Below are positions 45,122 to 55,935 of a stretch of 64,000 nt of DNA, one piece after another (positions within the stretch are counted from its first letter, which is position 1; each line of letters starts with the position of its first letter). The stretch comes from Opitutaceae bacterium. GTDB taxonomy: Bacteria; Verrucomicrobiota; Verrucomicrobiia; Opitutales; Opitutaceae. Both the position numbers and the translations under genes were made by a program. The stretch covers positions 248,001 to 312,000 of the forward strand of contig JABTUS010000005.1 of NCBI GenBank assembly GCA_015075305.1, written 5' to 3'. Under the pieces are notes generated by a model. That model saw only the letters and a program-made list of their open reading frames with translations, had not been told where the DNA came from and made no database searches.

Positions 45122-46066
45122 ATGCCCTGGACCCGCCGCCACCTGATCACGCTAGAGGAGCTAAGCCTCGCCGAAATCGAGCAAATTCACAGGACCGCAA
45201 CGGCGTTCAAGAAGATCCTCCTGCGCAGCGTGAAGAAAGTCCCCGCGCTGCGCGGAAAAACGATCGTCAACCTCTTCCTCGAACCCAGCACGCGCACGCG
45301 CATGGCGTTCGACATGGCCGCCAAACGGCTCAGCGCCGACGTGATCTCGCTCGACGGCGCCAGCTCCTCGACGACCAAGGGCGAAACGCTGCGCGACACC
45401 GCTCAGAACATCCAGGCGCTGAACGCCGACATGATCGTCCTGCGTCACGCCGCTTCGGGCTCCCCGCTCTACCTCTCCCGCATCCTCGACATTCCGGTCA
45501 TCAATGCCGGTGACGGCGCCCACGAGCATCCCACGCAGGGACTTCTCGACACCTTCACCATGAAGGAGCACCTCGGCAGCCTGAAGGGCCGCAAGGTCGC
45601 CATCCTGGGCGACATCCTTTTCAGCCGCGTTGCGCGTTCCAACATTCACGCCCTCGCCAAAATGGGCGCGGCCGTCACGCTCTGCGGTCCCTCCACCCTC
45701 GTGCCCCACTGGTTCTCCGACCTCGGCGTGCAGGTCTCCCACGACCTCAAGTCGGCCCTCGCCGACGCCGAGGTTGTCATGCTTCTGCGGATACAGCACG
45801 AGCGCCAGTCGTCCGGCCACTTTCCCTCCATCGGCGAATACACCAGCAGCTTCGGACTCAACAAGACGCGCGCCTCCTGGCTGCACCCCAAGGCCATCAT
45901 CATGCACCCGGGCCCGATCAACCGCGGCGTGGAGATCGACAGCGACCTCGCCGACGGCGAGCGCAGCGTCATTCTCCAGCAGGTGACCAACGGCATCGCG
46001 GTGCGCATGGCCGTCCTCTACCTGTGCGCCGGCGGCCAGCCCGAATCCGTGGAAACCAGCGACTAG
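45122..46066 (+). CDS. pyrB: Aspartate carbamoyltransferase catalytic subunit
   Basis: This 314-residue enzyme joins carbamoyl phosphate and aspartate in pyrimidine synthesis. The carbamoyl phosphate motif FLEPSTRTR is near residue 56; HPTQGLLDTFTM near 138 and HPGPINRGVE near 262 are also present. No regulatory pyrI follows, so it is likely the type that assembles with dihydroorotase or as a trimer. It forms an operon with pyrR and pyrC. Confidence 0.96.
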   Translation: MPWTRRHLITLEELSLAEIEQIHRTATAFKKILLRSVKKVPALRGKTIVNLFLEPSTRTRMAFDMAAKRLSADVISLDGASSSTTKGETLRDTAQNIQALNADMIVLRHAASGSPLYLSRILDIPVINAGDGAHEHPTQGLLDTFTMKEHLGSLKGRKVAILGDILFSRVARSNIHALAKMGAAVTLCGPSTLVPHWFSDLGVQVSHDLKSALADAEVVMLLRIQHERQSSGHFPSIGEYTSSFGLNKTRASWLHPKAIIMHPGPINRGVEIDSDLADGERSVILQQVTNGIAVRMAVLYLCAGGQPESVETSD

Positions 46067-46080
46067 CCATCACCCATCCC

Positions 46081-47358
<1,278 letters not shown>

Positions 47359-47913
47359 TCAGATCGCCCACGCCTTTGTGGTCGGCCCTGCCGGAACACT
47401 GCCGCGATAGGAACCCGGAACTGGGTCGTAATGCAGCGCCTGCGTCGCTCCGGGTTCGGATGTGAAATATCCCAACAGGGTCAACCGCTTCACAAGCCGC
47501 CATCCGTCCGCCCAGGGCTCCGCCGAACCCGCGTCAATGATGCGAGCCTCCAGTTCATTCAGCAGCTTCTCCTGATCCGCCGGGCTGCGCTGAACAAAAG
47601 GCGGTTCATGCCCGTTTCCATCGCGCGAATCCAGCCTGTCCAGGAACGCACGCACTTGTTCCGCCGCCGCGGGCGGATGGCACTCCTCAAGCATCATCAC
47701 AACAAATCGCCCGATGTGAATCGCTCCCGCTCCAGCGGAGTCCGCCGTGGAAGGAATGATTGTGTCGCCCACAATCGTGAGCAGATCCACCTCGCGTGAA
47801 CTCCATCCTGCACTGCCGCCCAGCGCCGCCCAGGATGCGACCGGCAGGCTGCGCCAGATCGCGAGCGCACCGGCGGCCTGGCCGAGTTGGCGAAGGGCTT
47901 CGCGTCGATTCAC
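47359..47913 (-). CDS. Gluconate 2-dehydrogenase subunit 3 family protein
   Basis: This 184-residue protein has a twin-arginine-like export signal (MNRREALRQLG, then a hydrophobic stretch to about residue 32) and the small-subunit pattern (LLTIVGDTIIPSTADSAGAG near 45; HYDPVPGSYRG near the end). The small subunit helps fold or export the flavin subunit. Its ATG overlaps the next gene downstream in transcription order: the GMC gene ends 4 bases before, so the pair is coupled. No cytochrome c subunit gene lies beside them. Confidence 0.85.
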   Translation of the reverse strand: MNRREALRQLGQAAGALAIWRSLPVASWAALGGSAGWSSREVDLLTIVGDTIIPSTADSAGAGAIHIGRFVVMMLEECHPPAAAEQVRAFLDRLDSRDGNGHEPPFVQRSPADQEKLLNELEARIIDAGSAEPWADGWRLVKRLTLLGYFTSEPGATQALHYDPVPGSYRGSVPAGPTTKAWAI

Positions 47914-49625
47914 AGGTTTCCCTTCTTCATTTCATCGACGGCGTGACTGGCCGCGCGCGCGGTCAGCGCCATGTAGGTCAGCGACGGATTCTGCGATCCG
48001 GTCGAAGGCATGCAGGCGCCGTCAGTCACAAAGACGTTGGGGCACGCATGAAGTTGGTTGGTTGAATTGAGCATCGACTTCCTGACATCGCGTCCCATCC
48101 GCACGCCACCCATCTCATGGATGTCGAGTCCAGGCGCCTGATGGGAGTCGCGCCTGACAATCCCCTTCACGCCCGCGGAAGCCAGCATTGCCTCGCCTTG
48201 TTCAAGGAAATCGGCGGTGAGCCGGTCGTCATTCTCCGTGTAGGCGATCGACGTCACCAACTGGGGGATTCCCCAGGCATCCCGGGCATCCGGCGAAAGT
48301 CTGACATGATTCTCAAAACGCGGCACCGTCTCCCCCTGCATCATCATGCCGATGGTCCATGGGCCGGGGCGAGTCAGCGACTGCTTGTACGCCGCGCCGA
48401 CACCCGGCAGCGCCTCTCCGCGCGACCACCCCGCACGAGCCGCGTGGAAGAATGTCATGTATCCACGCTGGAATGACATCTCCTGGCGGCGCACATTCCG
48501 GAAATTCGGCATCATCACCTGCGTGGGCCGCCGCCCGGAATAGTACGAGTTCTCAAATCCCTCGATGTGTCCGCTGAGTGATCCGCGGTAGTTGTGAAAG
48601 GCCACGTGGCGCCCCAGCAGGCCATGGTCATTGCCCAGGCCCTTCGGAAAACGCTCCGACCGGGAGTTCAGCAGGATGAGATTGGTGTTCAGGCAGCCCG
48701 CATTCACGAAAACGATGCGGGCGAAAAACTCCGTCGACTGCATGGTGAGTGCGTCAATCACGCGAACCCCGCTGGCCCGCTGCGAGCGCGAATCGAACAG
48801 GATCGATTCGACCACCGAGTGCGGGCGAACCGTCAGATTCCCCGTCCGCTGCGCCCAGGGCAGCGTCGAGGAATTGGAACTGAAATAGCCGCCAAACGGA
48901 CAGCCTCGCGCGCACTGGTTGCGAGCCTGGCATCGCGTGCGATTCTGCGCAATGTGCTGCGGCTCCATCGCCGTGAGGTGCGCGCACCGGCCTTGGATGA
49001 CGTGGCGGTCGGAGAAGGCGGAAAGTATTCCTGAGCGCACGTGAGCCTCCACGTCATTCATCTCCCAAGCCGGGAGAAATTCGCCGTCCGGCAGCACATC
49101 GAGCCCGTCCCGGTTGCCGCTGACCCCGGCAAACCGCTCCACATGCGAATACCAGGAGGCCAGGTCTACGTAGCCGATCGGCCACTCGGCGAATCCGTCG
49201 CGCGCCGGCCCCTCGAAATCGAACCGACTCCAGCGCTGGACCTGACGGGCCCAGATCAACGACCGTCCCCCCACCTGGTAGCCGCGAATCCAGTCAAACG
49301 GCTTCTCCTGCACGTAGGGATGCTCGCCATCCTTCACGAAAAAGTGCCTTGTCGATTCCGAAAACGCGTAGCAGCGCGAAGCAATCGGATTGGCTTTCAC
49401 GACCGAAAGAGGCAGCCTTCCCCGGTGCGGCAGATCCCAGGGATCCGCCAGCGCCGTCGGATAGTCCGTGATGTGCTCGACCGGCCGCCCGCGCTCGAGA
49501 ACGAGCGTTTTCAGACCCTTGTCGCAAAGTTCCTTGGCCGCCCAGCCCCCGCTGATGCCGGATCCAATGACAATCGCATCATACGTCTGCGTCTGTGCGC
49601 CGAGTGTGGTTGGGTGACTGGCCAT
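47910..49625 (-). CDS. GMC-type oxidoreductase (gluconate 2-dehydrogenase flavin subunit family)
   Basis: The 571-residue flavoprotein has the FAD motif AIVIGSGISGGWAAKEL near residue 17, a QVGGRSLIWARQVQRW region near 118 and the C-terminal GMC segment DIHEMGGVRMGRD near 515 followed by NPSLTYMALTARAA. It probably oxidises a sugar or polyol in the periplasm, carried out together with the twin-arginine small subunit encoded by the next gene. An internal cysteine cluster (C-x3-C-x3-C, about 225-235) could be structural. Substrate unknown. Confidence 0.85.
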   Translation of the reverse strand: MASHPTTLGAQTQTYDAIVIGSGISGGWAAKELCDKGLKTLVLERGRPVEHITDYPTALADPWDLPHRGRLPLSVVKANPIASRCYAFSESTRHFFVKDGEHPYVQEKPFDWIRGYQVGGRSLIWARQVQRWSRFDFEGPARDGFAEWPIGYVDLASWYSHVERFAGVSGNRDGLDVLPDGEFLPAWEMNDVEAHVRSGILSAFSDRHVIQGRCAHLTAMEPQHIAQNRTRCQARNQCARGCPFGGYFSSNSSTLPWAQRTGNLTVRPHSVVESILFDSRSQRASGVRVIDALTMQSTEFFARIVFVNAGCLNTNLILLNSRSERFPKGLGNDHGLLGRHVAFHNYRGSLSGHIEGFENSYYSGRRPTQVMMPNFRNVRRQEMSFQRGYMTFFHAARAGWSRGEALPGVGAAYKQSLTRPGPWTIGMMMQGETVPRFENHVRLSPDARDAWGIPQLVTSIAYTENDDRLTADFLEQGEAMLASAGVKGIVRRDSHQAPGLDIHEMGGVRMGRDVRKSMLNSTNQLHACPNVFVTDGACMPSTGSQNPSLTYMALTARAASHAVDEMKKGNL

Positions 49626-49788
49626 GAATTCAATCGCGCATCAGCCGCACCGCGATCCATGCAGCGAATCCCCGGCCTGCGCAACATCGGACTCGAAGCG
49701 TGTGGCCGTAGCGCATGATAGCCGGTCGCCGGAGCGCCTGGGGAAATCAGGTTGAGCTTTCGTTCGCGTTGGTTGATTGTTGGCCTTC

Positions 49789-51075
49789 ATGTCCGCGGAT
49801 CTCGTCCAGCTCGTCACTTCCATCGCCCAACGCGCCCGCACGGCGTCGCTGGTCCTTGCGACCGCCTCCACCGAGCGAAAGAACCGGGCGCTGAGCCTTC
49901 TTGCCGATCTGCTGCCCGCCGCACAGGCGGAGCTGCTTGAGGGCAACGCACGCGATCTCGCGGCTGCTGTCGAGAATGGTCTGTCAAAGCCGCAGATCGA
50001 CCGGCTCACGCTCACGCCCGCGCGCCTGGCCTCGCTCGCGGAATCCGTGCGCCAGGTCGCCTCCCTGCCAGACCCGGTCGGCGAGATCCTTGAATCCTGG
50101 ACTCAGCCCAACGGCCTCAGGATCCGGAAGGTGCGCGTGCCCATCGGTGTCATCGGCATCATCTACGAGGCGCGCCCGAACGTGACCATCGATTGCGCGG
50201 TCCTTTGTCTGAAATCCGGCAACGCAGCGATCCTTCGCGGTGGCAGGGAAATCTTCCACACCAACACGGCCTTCGCCGCCGTGCTCGCAAGGGCGCTCGC
50301 CGGGGCGGACCTCCCAGCCGATGCGGTCCAGCTCATTCCCACGACGGACCGCGCCGCGTTAAACACGCTGCTGAAGCTCGACGCCCACATTCACTGCATC
50401 ATCCCGAGGGGCGGCGAAAGCCTCATCCGCTTTGTCGTGGAAAACAGCTCCATTCCCGTGATCAAGCACTACACGGGCGTGTGTTTCATCTACCTCGACA
50501 AGGACGCCGACCCGGCCCTTTCCGAATCCATCGTCGTCAACGCAAAGGCGTCACGCCCCGGCGTCTGCAACGCCGTTGAGCAGCTGCTTGTCCACCGTGA
50601 AGCGGCGGAGCGCCTCCTGCCGGACCTGGCGCGCGCACTCGAGAGGAAGAAGGTCCAGTTGCGCTGCGATGCGCAGGCCATGGAAATCATCCAACGCTCA
50701 GTCGGGACAGCAGGCGCCGCAATTGTGCCGGCGACACCCGCGGATTTCACGACCGAATTCCTGGATCTCATCCTTGGCGTGCGCGTTGTTGACTCGCTGG
50801 ACAACGCCATCGCGCTGATCAATCGCGACGGTTCCGCCCACACGGATGTGATCGTCACACAATCGGAATCCACTGCTCGTCAATTTCAGGCCAGCGTCGA
50901 CAGCGCAGTCGTGGGCTGGAATGCAAGCACCCGTTTCAATGATGGCTTCGAATTCGGGTTCGGCGCTGAAATCGGAATCAGCACCGACCGTCTCCACGCA
51001 CGGGGCCCCATGGGACTGCGAGAACTTTGCAGCTACAAATACCTGATGGACGGCACCGGACAAATACGCACCTAG
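49789..51075 (+). CDS. proA: Gamma-glutamyl phosphate reductase
   Basis: The 428-residue enzyme makes glutamate semialdehyde for proline synthesis. Aldehyde-dehydrogenase-type fold; the catalytic cysteine is in [11 protein letters not shown] near residue 260, with [12 protein letters not shown] near 124 and the C-terminal [16 protein letters not shown] at 49789 is chosen; a TTG four codons earlier is also in frame. proB is not adjacent. Confidence 0.95.
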   Translation: MSADLVQLVTSIAQRARTASLVLATASTERKNRALSLLADLLPAAQAELLEGNARDLAAAVENGLSKPQIDRLTLTPARLASLAESVRQVASLPDPVGEILESWTQPNGLRIRKVRVPIGVIGIIYEARPNVTIDCAVLCLKSGNAAILRGGREIFHTNTAFAAVLARALAGADLPADAVQLIPTTDRAALNTLLKLDAHIHCIIPRGGESLIRFVVENSSIPVIKHYTGVCFIYLDKDADPALSESIVVNAKASRPGVCNAVEQLLVHREAAERLLPDLARALERKKVQLRCDAQAMEIIQRSVGTAGAAIVPATPADFTTEFLDLILGVRVVDSLDNAIALINRDGSAHTDVIVTQSESTARQFQASVDSAVVGWNASTRFNDGFEFGFGAEIGISTDRLHARGPMGLRELCSYKYLMDGTGQIRT

Positions 51076-51156
51076 GCGTGGTTGCAGAAAGCGCTTCTCG
51101 CGATTAGGTTCGTGCACAGTGAACATTTGCACGCCAAATACGTCTATGTTGCAGCC

Positions 51157-51765
51157 ATGAAACCTTTCTCCCTGCCCTTGCCCGTCGTCATTTTTCTGGC
51201 CCTTCCCCTGAGCGCCTTTGCACAGGGAGGGAAGGAAACCAGCAGCCATGACCGGCCGGTGAGCATTTCGGGTCCCACAGACAAGCTCTCGCGGACCACG
51301 ACAAACGCCGTATCCGCAGGCATTCCGTACAACGTGCCCGAGCCCCCGAAGAAGGAGCAACCACCTGAGCCCGTGATCGACCCCAACGATGCCGATCAGC
51401 CGGCCAATGGGATCATTCGACTGCCCAGTTACATCGTGACCGGCCAGCGCCCGCCCGTTTTCCGAGAGCGCGACATACACACGAAGAAGGGATTGGGCGA
51501 ACTTGCGGTGAACCGCTATTTTTCGGAAACCGCCAAGGCGTTGAACAAATACACGCTGCCTTTTGTTGGAATGGGTTCCGAGTCCTACGCCATGATGATG
51601 CTCGAGCAGGACGAACGCCTGAAGAACATGCAGGATGCGAAGGAGAAAATCTCCCTGCTGCGCCAGACCGATCCCGTCGCCGCCGAACAGCTCAAGCGCG
51701 AGGTCGATCAGACGTTCATCCGCCGCTCACAGTTTGCCGAGCCACCCGGCGGAGCGGCCAGGTGA
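51157..51765 (+). CDS. Secreted protein of unknown function
   Basis: The 202-residue protein has a clear signal peptide (MKPFSLPLPVVIFLALPLSA), a proline-rich linker (about residues 62-85) and a segment IIRLPSYIVTGQRPPVFRER near 88 that recalls the lead-in of TonB receptors in this group, followed by a helical region to the end. It may bind a membrane or receptor partner. No known domain recognised. Confidence 0.65.
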   Translation: MKPFSLPLPVVIFLALPLSAFAQGGKETSSHDRPVSISGPTDKLSRTTTNAVSAGIPYNVPEPPKKEQPPEPVIDPNDADQPANGIIRLPSYIVTGQRPPVFRERDIHTKKGLGELAVNRYFSETAKALNKYTLPFVGMGSESYAMMMLEQDERLKNMQDAKEKISLLRQTDPVAAEQLKREVDQTFIRRSQFAEPPGGAAR

Positions 51766-51801
51766 TCACCGCGTCGCCGAAGTCCATTCAAGGCGGCAGA
51801 T

Positions 51802-53388
51802 TCACGAGTTGAGAATGAGTCCCGTGCCCGTCATTTCCGGCGGCTTGGGCAGACCCATCATCTGCAGCAGTGTCGGCGCGACATCCGCCAGCCTTCCCTT
51901 CTCGCGCAACCGTGTCGCTCCGAGCCTGTAGTCGCTCCCCACAATGAACGCCTCGACGAGATTGAGCGTGTGCGACGTGTGGGGGAGGTTGTGCTCGGGA
52001 TCCCACATCTGCTCGCAGTTGCCGTGATCCGCGCATACGAGCGCGCGACCATTCACAGTTTCAAGCGCCGACAGAAGCTCACCCACGCCATGATCGGTCG
52101 CTTCAACCGCCTTGATCGCCGCAGGCAGTGAACCCGTGTGACCAACCATGTCGGGATTGGCGTAATTGACGACGATCAGGCCGTACTTGCCGGAAAGTAT
52201 GGCCTCGCGCGCCAGACGGGTGACCTCGACGGCGGACATCTCCGGCTGCAGATCGTAGGTTGCAACCTTGGGGCTCGGAGGACACGCGCGAACCTCTCCG
52301 GGAAACGGATCCTTGCGGTAGTTGTTGAAGAAAAAAGTGACGTGTGGATTCTTCTCGGTCTCCGCACAGCGGAACTGGGCGATGCCGGCATCCGCGACAA
52401 CCTGCCCGAGAATGTTCCTCAGCGGCGGCGGCTTGGGGGAAATCACGTGCACGGGCAGCCCCGCCTCGTATTCCGTCAGCGTCGCGTAATACAGATCCAG
52501 CTTCCGTCCGCGCGCAAAACCGCTGAACGAATCGAGCACGAACGCCTTGGTCAGCTCACGCGGGCGGTCCCCGCGGTAGTTGTAGAACAGGACCGCATCG
52601 CCATCCGCAATCGGTGCAACCGGCTTTCCTTCGGAATCCACGATCCATGTGGCAGGCACAAATTCGTCCCCCTTCTGGTTTTCGGCGGCCGGATTTTCGT
52701 AATAAGCGCGAACCGCCTCGACCGCGGAACGGGCCGTGCCCTGCGACGCCTGCCCCGTCAGCATGCGGTAGGCCTTTTCAACGCGGTCCCAGCGGTTGTC
52801 GCGATCCATCGCCCAGAAGCGTCCGCAGACCGACGCCACCCTGCCAACGCCGATTTCCCGGCACTTCGCCTCCACCTGCCCGACATAGCCGGCGCCGCTC
52901 GTCGGCGGCGTATCGCGTCCATCAGTGAACCCGTGAACGAACACCTGCGTCAACCCATCCGCCTTCGCCTGCCGGAGAATGCCGTACAGGTGTTCGAGCA
53001 TGCCGTGCACACCCGCATCCGAAACAATGCCCATCAGATGTAGCCGCGAGTTCCGCGATTTCACGCGCTCAACCAGGCCGCGCCAGACCGCGTTCGCGGC
53101 AAGCTGCTTTTCTGAAAAGAGCTTGTTCAGGCGCACGAGTTCCTGGTCGACGATACGTCCTGCGCCGATGTTCTCGTGGCCGACCTCACTGTTGCCCATG
53201 ACCCCTGCAGGCAGGCCGACATCAAGACCGGACGCGGCCAGAAGTGTGCATGGATAGCTGGCATGCAGCCTGTCGTCCGCTGCCTTCTTTGCCATATACA
53301 CGGCATTGAAGGAATTCTGCTCGGGATGAGGATTTTTTCCCCAGCCATCGCGGATGATGAGAAGGACCGGCCGGCGCGTGGTGTTCAT
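51802..53388 (-). CDS. gpmI: Cofactor-independent phosphoglycerate mutase
   Basis: The 528-residue enzyme interconverts 3- and 2-phosphoglycerate with two metal ions. The first metal motif is IIRDGWGKNP near residue 12; the catalytic serine is in GNSEVGHENIG near 65; late metal ligands are in NYANPDMVGHTG near 420 and CADHGNCEQM near 457. ATG at 53388 is chosen because the family starts just before the RDGWG strand. Length fits the usual 510-550. Confidence 0.95.
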   Translation of the reverse strand: MNTTRRPVLLIIRDGWGKNPHPEQNSFNAVYMAKKAADDRLHASYPCTLLAASGLDVGLPAGVMGNSEVGHENIGAGRIVDQELVRLNKLFSEKQLAANAVWRGLVERVKSRNSRLHLMGIVSDAGVHGMLEHLYGILRQAKADGLTQVFVHGFTDGRDTPPTSGAGYVGQVEAKCREIGVGRVASVCGRFWAMDRDNRWDRVEKAYRMLTGQASQGTARSAVEAVRAYYENPAAENQKGDEFVPATWIVDSEGKPVAPIADGDAVLFYNYRGDRPRELTKAFVLDSFSGFARGRKLDLYYATLTEYEAGLPVHVISPKPPPLRNILGQVVADAGIAQFRCAETEKNPHVTFFFNNYRKDPFPGEVRACPPSPKVATYDLQPEMSAVEVTRLAREAILSGKYGLIVVNYANPDMVGHTGSLPAAIKAVEATDHGVGELLSALETVNGRALVCADHGNCEQMWDPEHNLPHTSHTLNLVEAFIVGSDYRLGATRLREKGRLADVAPTLLQMMGLPKPPEMTGTGLILNS

Positions 53389-53538
53389 GTGTGCGAAATA
53401 GGGTTGAAGACTCTGTCGATGATGATGCGCTGGCTCCAGCAAAAGACCGCTTCCCCGCGCAATTTTTCCTTCTTGCCAGTAAAGAACACCGGGTCACGAG
53501 CCGTTGAAGGCGGAGGCTCGGTCGAAACCACAACCACG

Positions 53539-53850
53539 ATGACGCTGATCATACGGGACATTCTGGTGAATCCTCCGACGTGGTTTCTATCCTTCAGGGA
53601 CCTGACTCTCTACTGTCACGTATTCCTGAAGTCCGACATCGTCATCGAGTCCGACGATCCCGACCTCTACTATCGCTGGATCAAGCTGCGTGGTGGCATG
53701 GATTTCGTCGAGGATTTCGTCCGCCCCGGCACGGAGGACGGGCTCCGCCTGGATGTTGAGCCAAACTATCCCCGGTCCTTGATCGTCGATCGCATCTCCC
53801 CTGAAAACGTCCACGGACTGATTGCGAGAATCCGGGGATTCCACGCCTGA
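53539..53850 (+). CDS. Small protein of unknown function
   Basis: The 103-residue protein from ATG 53539 has no signal or membrane segment. It looks folded (IVIESDDPDLYYRWIKLRGG, then LRLDVEPNYPRSLIVDRISP) with a mixed alpha/beta pattern. It lies 96 bases before hemH on the same strand. No family recognised. Confidence 0.55.
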   Translation: MTLIIRDILVNPPTWFLSFRDLTLYCHVFLKSDIVIESDDPDLYYRWIKLRGGMDFVEDFVRPGTEDGLRLDVEPNYPRSLIVDRISPENVHGLIARIRGFHA

Positions 53851-53946
53851 TCCCAGTCATTGGCGTTCGCGCCGCAACCACTGCTTCTCCACGCGGGGAA
53901 GCTCGTTTGACCTCGCTCAAAAAACCTGCCCCTTTTGAAGGCACGC

Positions 53947-55023
53947 ATGCCTTCACGCGCCGTCCTGCTCGTCAACCTCGGTTCACCCGACTCAACCTCC
54001 GTACCCGACCTTCGCCGATACCTTGGCGAATTCCTCGGCGATGAACGGGTGATCGACCGTCCGTCGCAACCCTGGCGCGCGCTGCTGCTGCACGGGGTCA
54101 TTCTCCGCAGCCGGCCAAAAAAATCGGCCCATGCCTATGAGCAGATCTGGCAGCCGGACGGCTCGCCCCTGATCATCACATCGAAGAAGGTTCAAAGCGA
54201 TCTCGCGTCGGCGCTGGGCCCCGGCATTCCCGTGTATCTCGCCATGCGATACGGACAGCCTTCCATCGCGTCCGTCGTGGGACAGATGGCCGACGACGGC
54301 GTAACCGATCTTCTGCTATTTCCCCAGTATCCGCACTACGCCATGTCATCCTGGGAAACCGTGGTGGTGAAGGTCCATGAGGAGCTTGCCGCCCAGGCGC
54401 CCGGCATCCGCGTGCAAACCGTCCAGCCCTTCCATTCCGACGCCGACTACATTGACGCCCTGCACGAGGTGTCGGCCCCCTATTTTTCGCGACCGCACGA
54501 TCACGTGCTGTTCTCCTACCACGGCATCCCCGAGCGGCACTTGAGGAAGGCGGACTCCTCGAAGGCGCACTGCCTGACCAAATCGGACTGCTGCACCACC
54601 TGCTCCCCGGCCCACTCAACCTGCTATCGCGCCCAGTGCCTTGCCACAACCCGCGCACTGGTGCGCCGCGCGGGGCTTTCCTCGGACCGTTATTCGGTCT
54701 CCTACCAGTCGCGGCTTGTCGGCGAACCCTGGCTCACGCCCTACACGGACTTCGAATTGAGGAGGCTCGCCGCCGAGGGGAGGAAGCGCATGCTGGTCAT
54801 CACGCCGGCTTTTGTGACCGACTGTCTGGAGACCCTCGAGGAGATCGCACAGCAGGGACGGGCGGATTTCCTATCCGCGGGCGGAACCAGCTTCGAGCAC
54901 ATCCCCTGCCTCAATGACCAGCCCCCGTACATCCGCTTCCTCGAGAATCGCGTGCGGTCATGGATTGGAGGCGAATCGCCCGGCGACACCCATGCCCGGC
55001 AGACGGCCGCGCTTGCACGCTAG
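53947..55023 (+). CDS. hemH: Ferrochelatase with internal cysteine cluster
   Basis: The 358-residue enzyme inserts iron into protoporphyrin IX. The core is typical: AVLLVNLGSPDS at the start, LFPQYPHYAMSSW near 122, the metal-binding histidine in FSYHGIPERH near 190 and the acid-bearing VTDCLETLEEI near 285. Unusual is a compact set of six cysteines at residues 209-231 (C-x5-CC-x2-C-x6-C-x4-C). Bacterial ferrochelatases with internal cysteine ligands for a [2Fe-2S] cluster are known, and this fits that class. ATG at 53947 is preferred over the TTG at 53935. Confidence 0.94.
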   Translation: MPSRAVLLVNLGSPDSTSVPDLRRYLGEFLGDERVIDRPSQPWRALLLHGVILRSRPKKSAHAYEQIWQPDGSPLIITSKKVQSDLASALGPGIPVYLAMRYGQPSIASVVGQMADDGVTDLLLFPQYPHYAMSSWETVVVKVHEELAAQAPGIRVQTVQPFHSDADYIDALHEVSAPYFSRPHDHVLFSYHGIPERHLRKADSSKAHCLTKSDCCTTCSPAHSTCYRAQCLATTRALVRRAGLSSDRYSVSYQSRLVGEPWLTPYTDFELRRLAAEGRKRMLVITPAFVTDCLETLEEIAQQGRADFLSAGGTSFEHIPCLNDQPPYIRFLENRVRSWIGGESPGDTHARQTAALAR

Positions 55024-55083
55024 GGCATCGCTCCAATCATCCCGACATGCCTGGAACCGCTCCAATCCCCGATCCCCTTCGAG

Positions 55084-55908
55084 ATGACCAACGGTAGTTC
55101 CGGCTCCACGACGCAGGGGAATTCCGCCCGGGTCTCGACGATCGCCCTGCTCTGGCTGGATCCTGAAGGACGTATTCGATCCGTGAATACGGCTGTCCGC
55201 GCCCTCTGGCGCGCGGATGAGGCTGCACTCGTTGACAGTTTCCTTGTCGACAGGCTTGCCTGGGAGATCACATCCACAGACCCGGACTGGAAGCAGGCAC
55301 AGTGGGACGCACTCCGGTCGGCTGCATGCGGGTGCGCCGTCAGGGCGCTCGTCCAGCCGGTGGGTGGCGGTGATGCCATACCGGTGAGTCTGACACTGGA
55401 ACCAGCCACAGGGGGAGGCCCAGGCTTCTTCGCCGCGGTGTCCGTCGCCGATGCCCCGGAAGCGCCCGCCCCATCTGAACCCAGCCCGCCAGTCCGCGAC
55501 AACCAGCCTCCTTCCGAGACCGAACCGCCGCCCGTTCTTCCCGCATTAAAATGGCTCGCCACCGAGTCTCCCGTGGGCGTCTTCGACCTCGATTTTGATC
55601 TGGGCTATGCTCACTACTCGCCCGCATGGAAGCGCATGCTGGGCTACGAGGAGGCGGATCTGCCGGACACCTTCGAGACCTGGCGGCACCTGCTTCACGA
55701 GGACGATTCCGCCGCGGCGCCCGACCGCATCGGCGTCAACCCGGGCCATGTCACCGCGCGTTCGTTCGCGCTGGACTTCCGCATGCGCCATCGGCGCGGG
55801 CACCCTGTCTGGATGCACTGCATCGGCGTGCAGCATTTCGGGCCCGGCGGCCGCCTCGCCAGGGTGCTCGGTATCCAGTTTGACATTACGGATCGCAAGG
55901 AACTTTAG
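55084..55908 (+). CDS. PAS-domain sensor part, ended by in-frame TAG
   Basis: This 274-residue product has a PAS-like domain at about residues 15-125, a proline-rich linker (about 130-160) and a second PAS domain with its PAC tail at about 165-272 (MRHRRGHPVWMHCI, then VLGIQFDITDRKEL). The stop is TAG at 55906-55908, right where PAS proteins normally continue (ITDRKEL followed by EEHL). The same frame stays open after the TAG and encodes a further PAS, kinase and receiver. Either it is one hybrid kinase gene broken by a nonsense change, or it now makes a separate sensor protein. Confidence 0.7.
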   Translation: MTNGSSGSTTQGNSARVSTIALLWLDPEGRIRSVNTAVRALWRADEAALVDSFLVDRLAWEITSTDPDWKQAQWDALRSAACGCAVRALVQPVGGGDAIPVSLTLEPATGGGPGFFAAVSVADAPEAPAPSEPSPPVRDNQPPSETEPPPVLPALKWLATESPVGVFDLDFDLGYAHYSPAWKRMLGYEEADLPDTFETWRHLLHEDDSAAAPDRIGVNPGHVTARSFALDFRMRHRRGHPVWMHCIGVQHFGPGGRLARVLGIQFDITDRKEL

Positions 55909-55935
55909 GAGGAACACCTCGTCGCCGAGGAGAGG

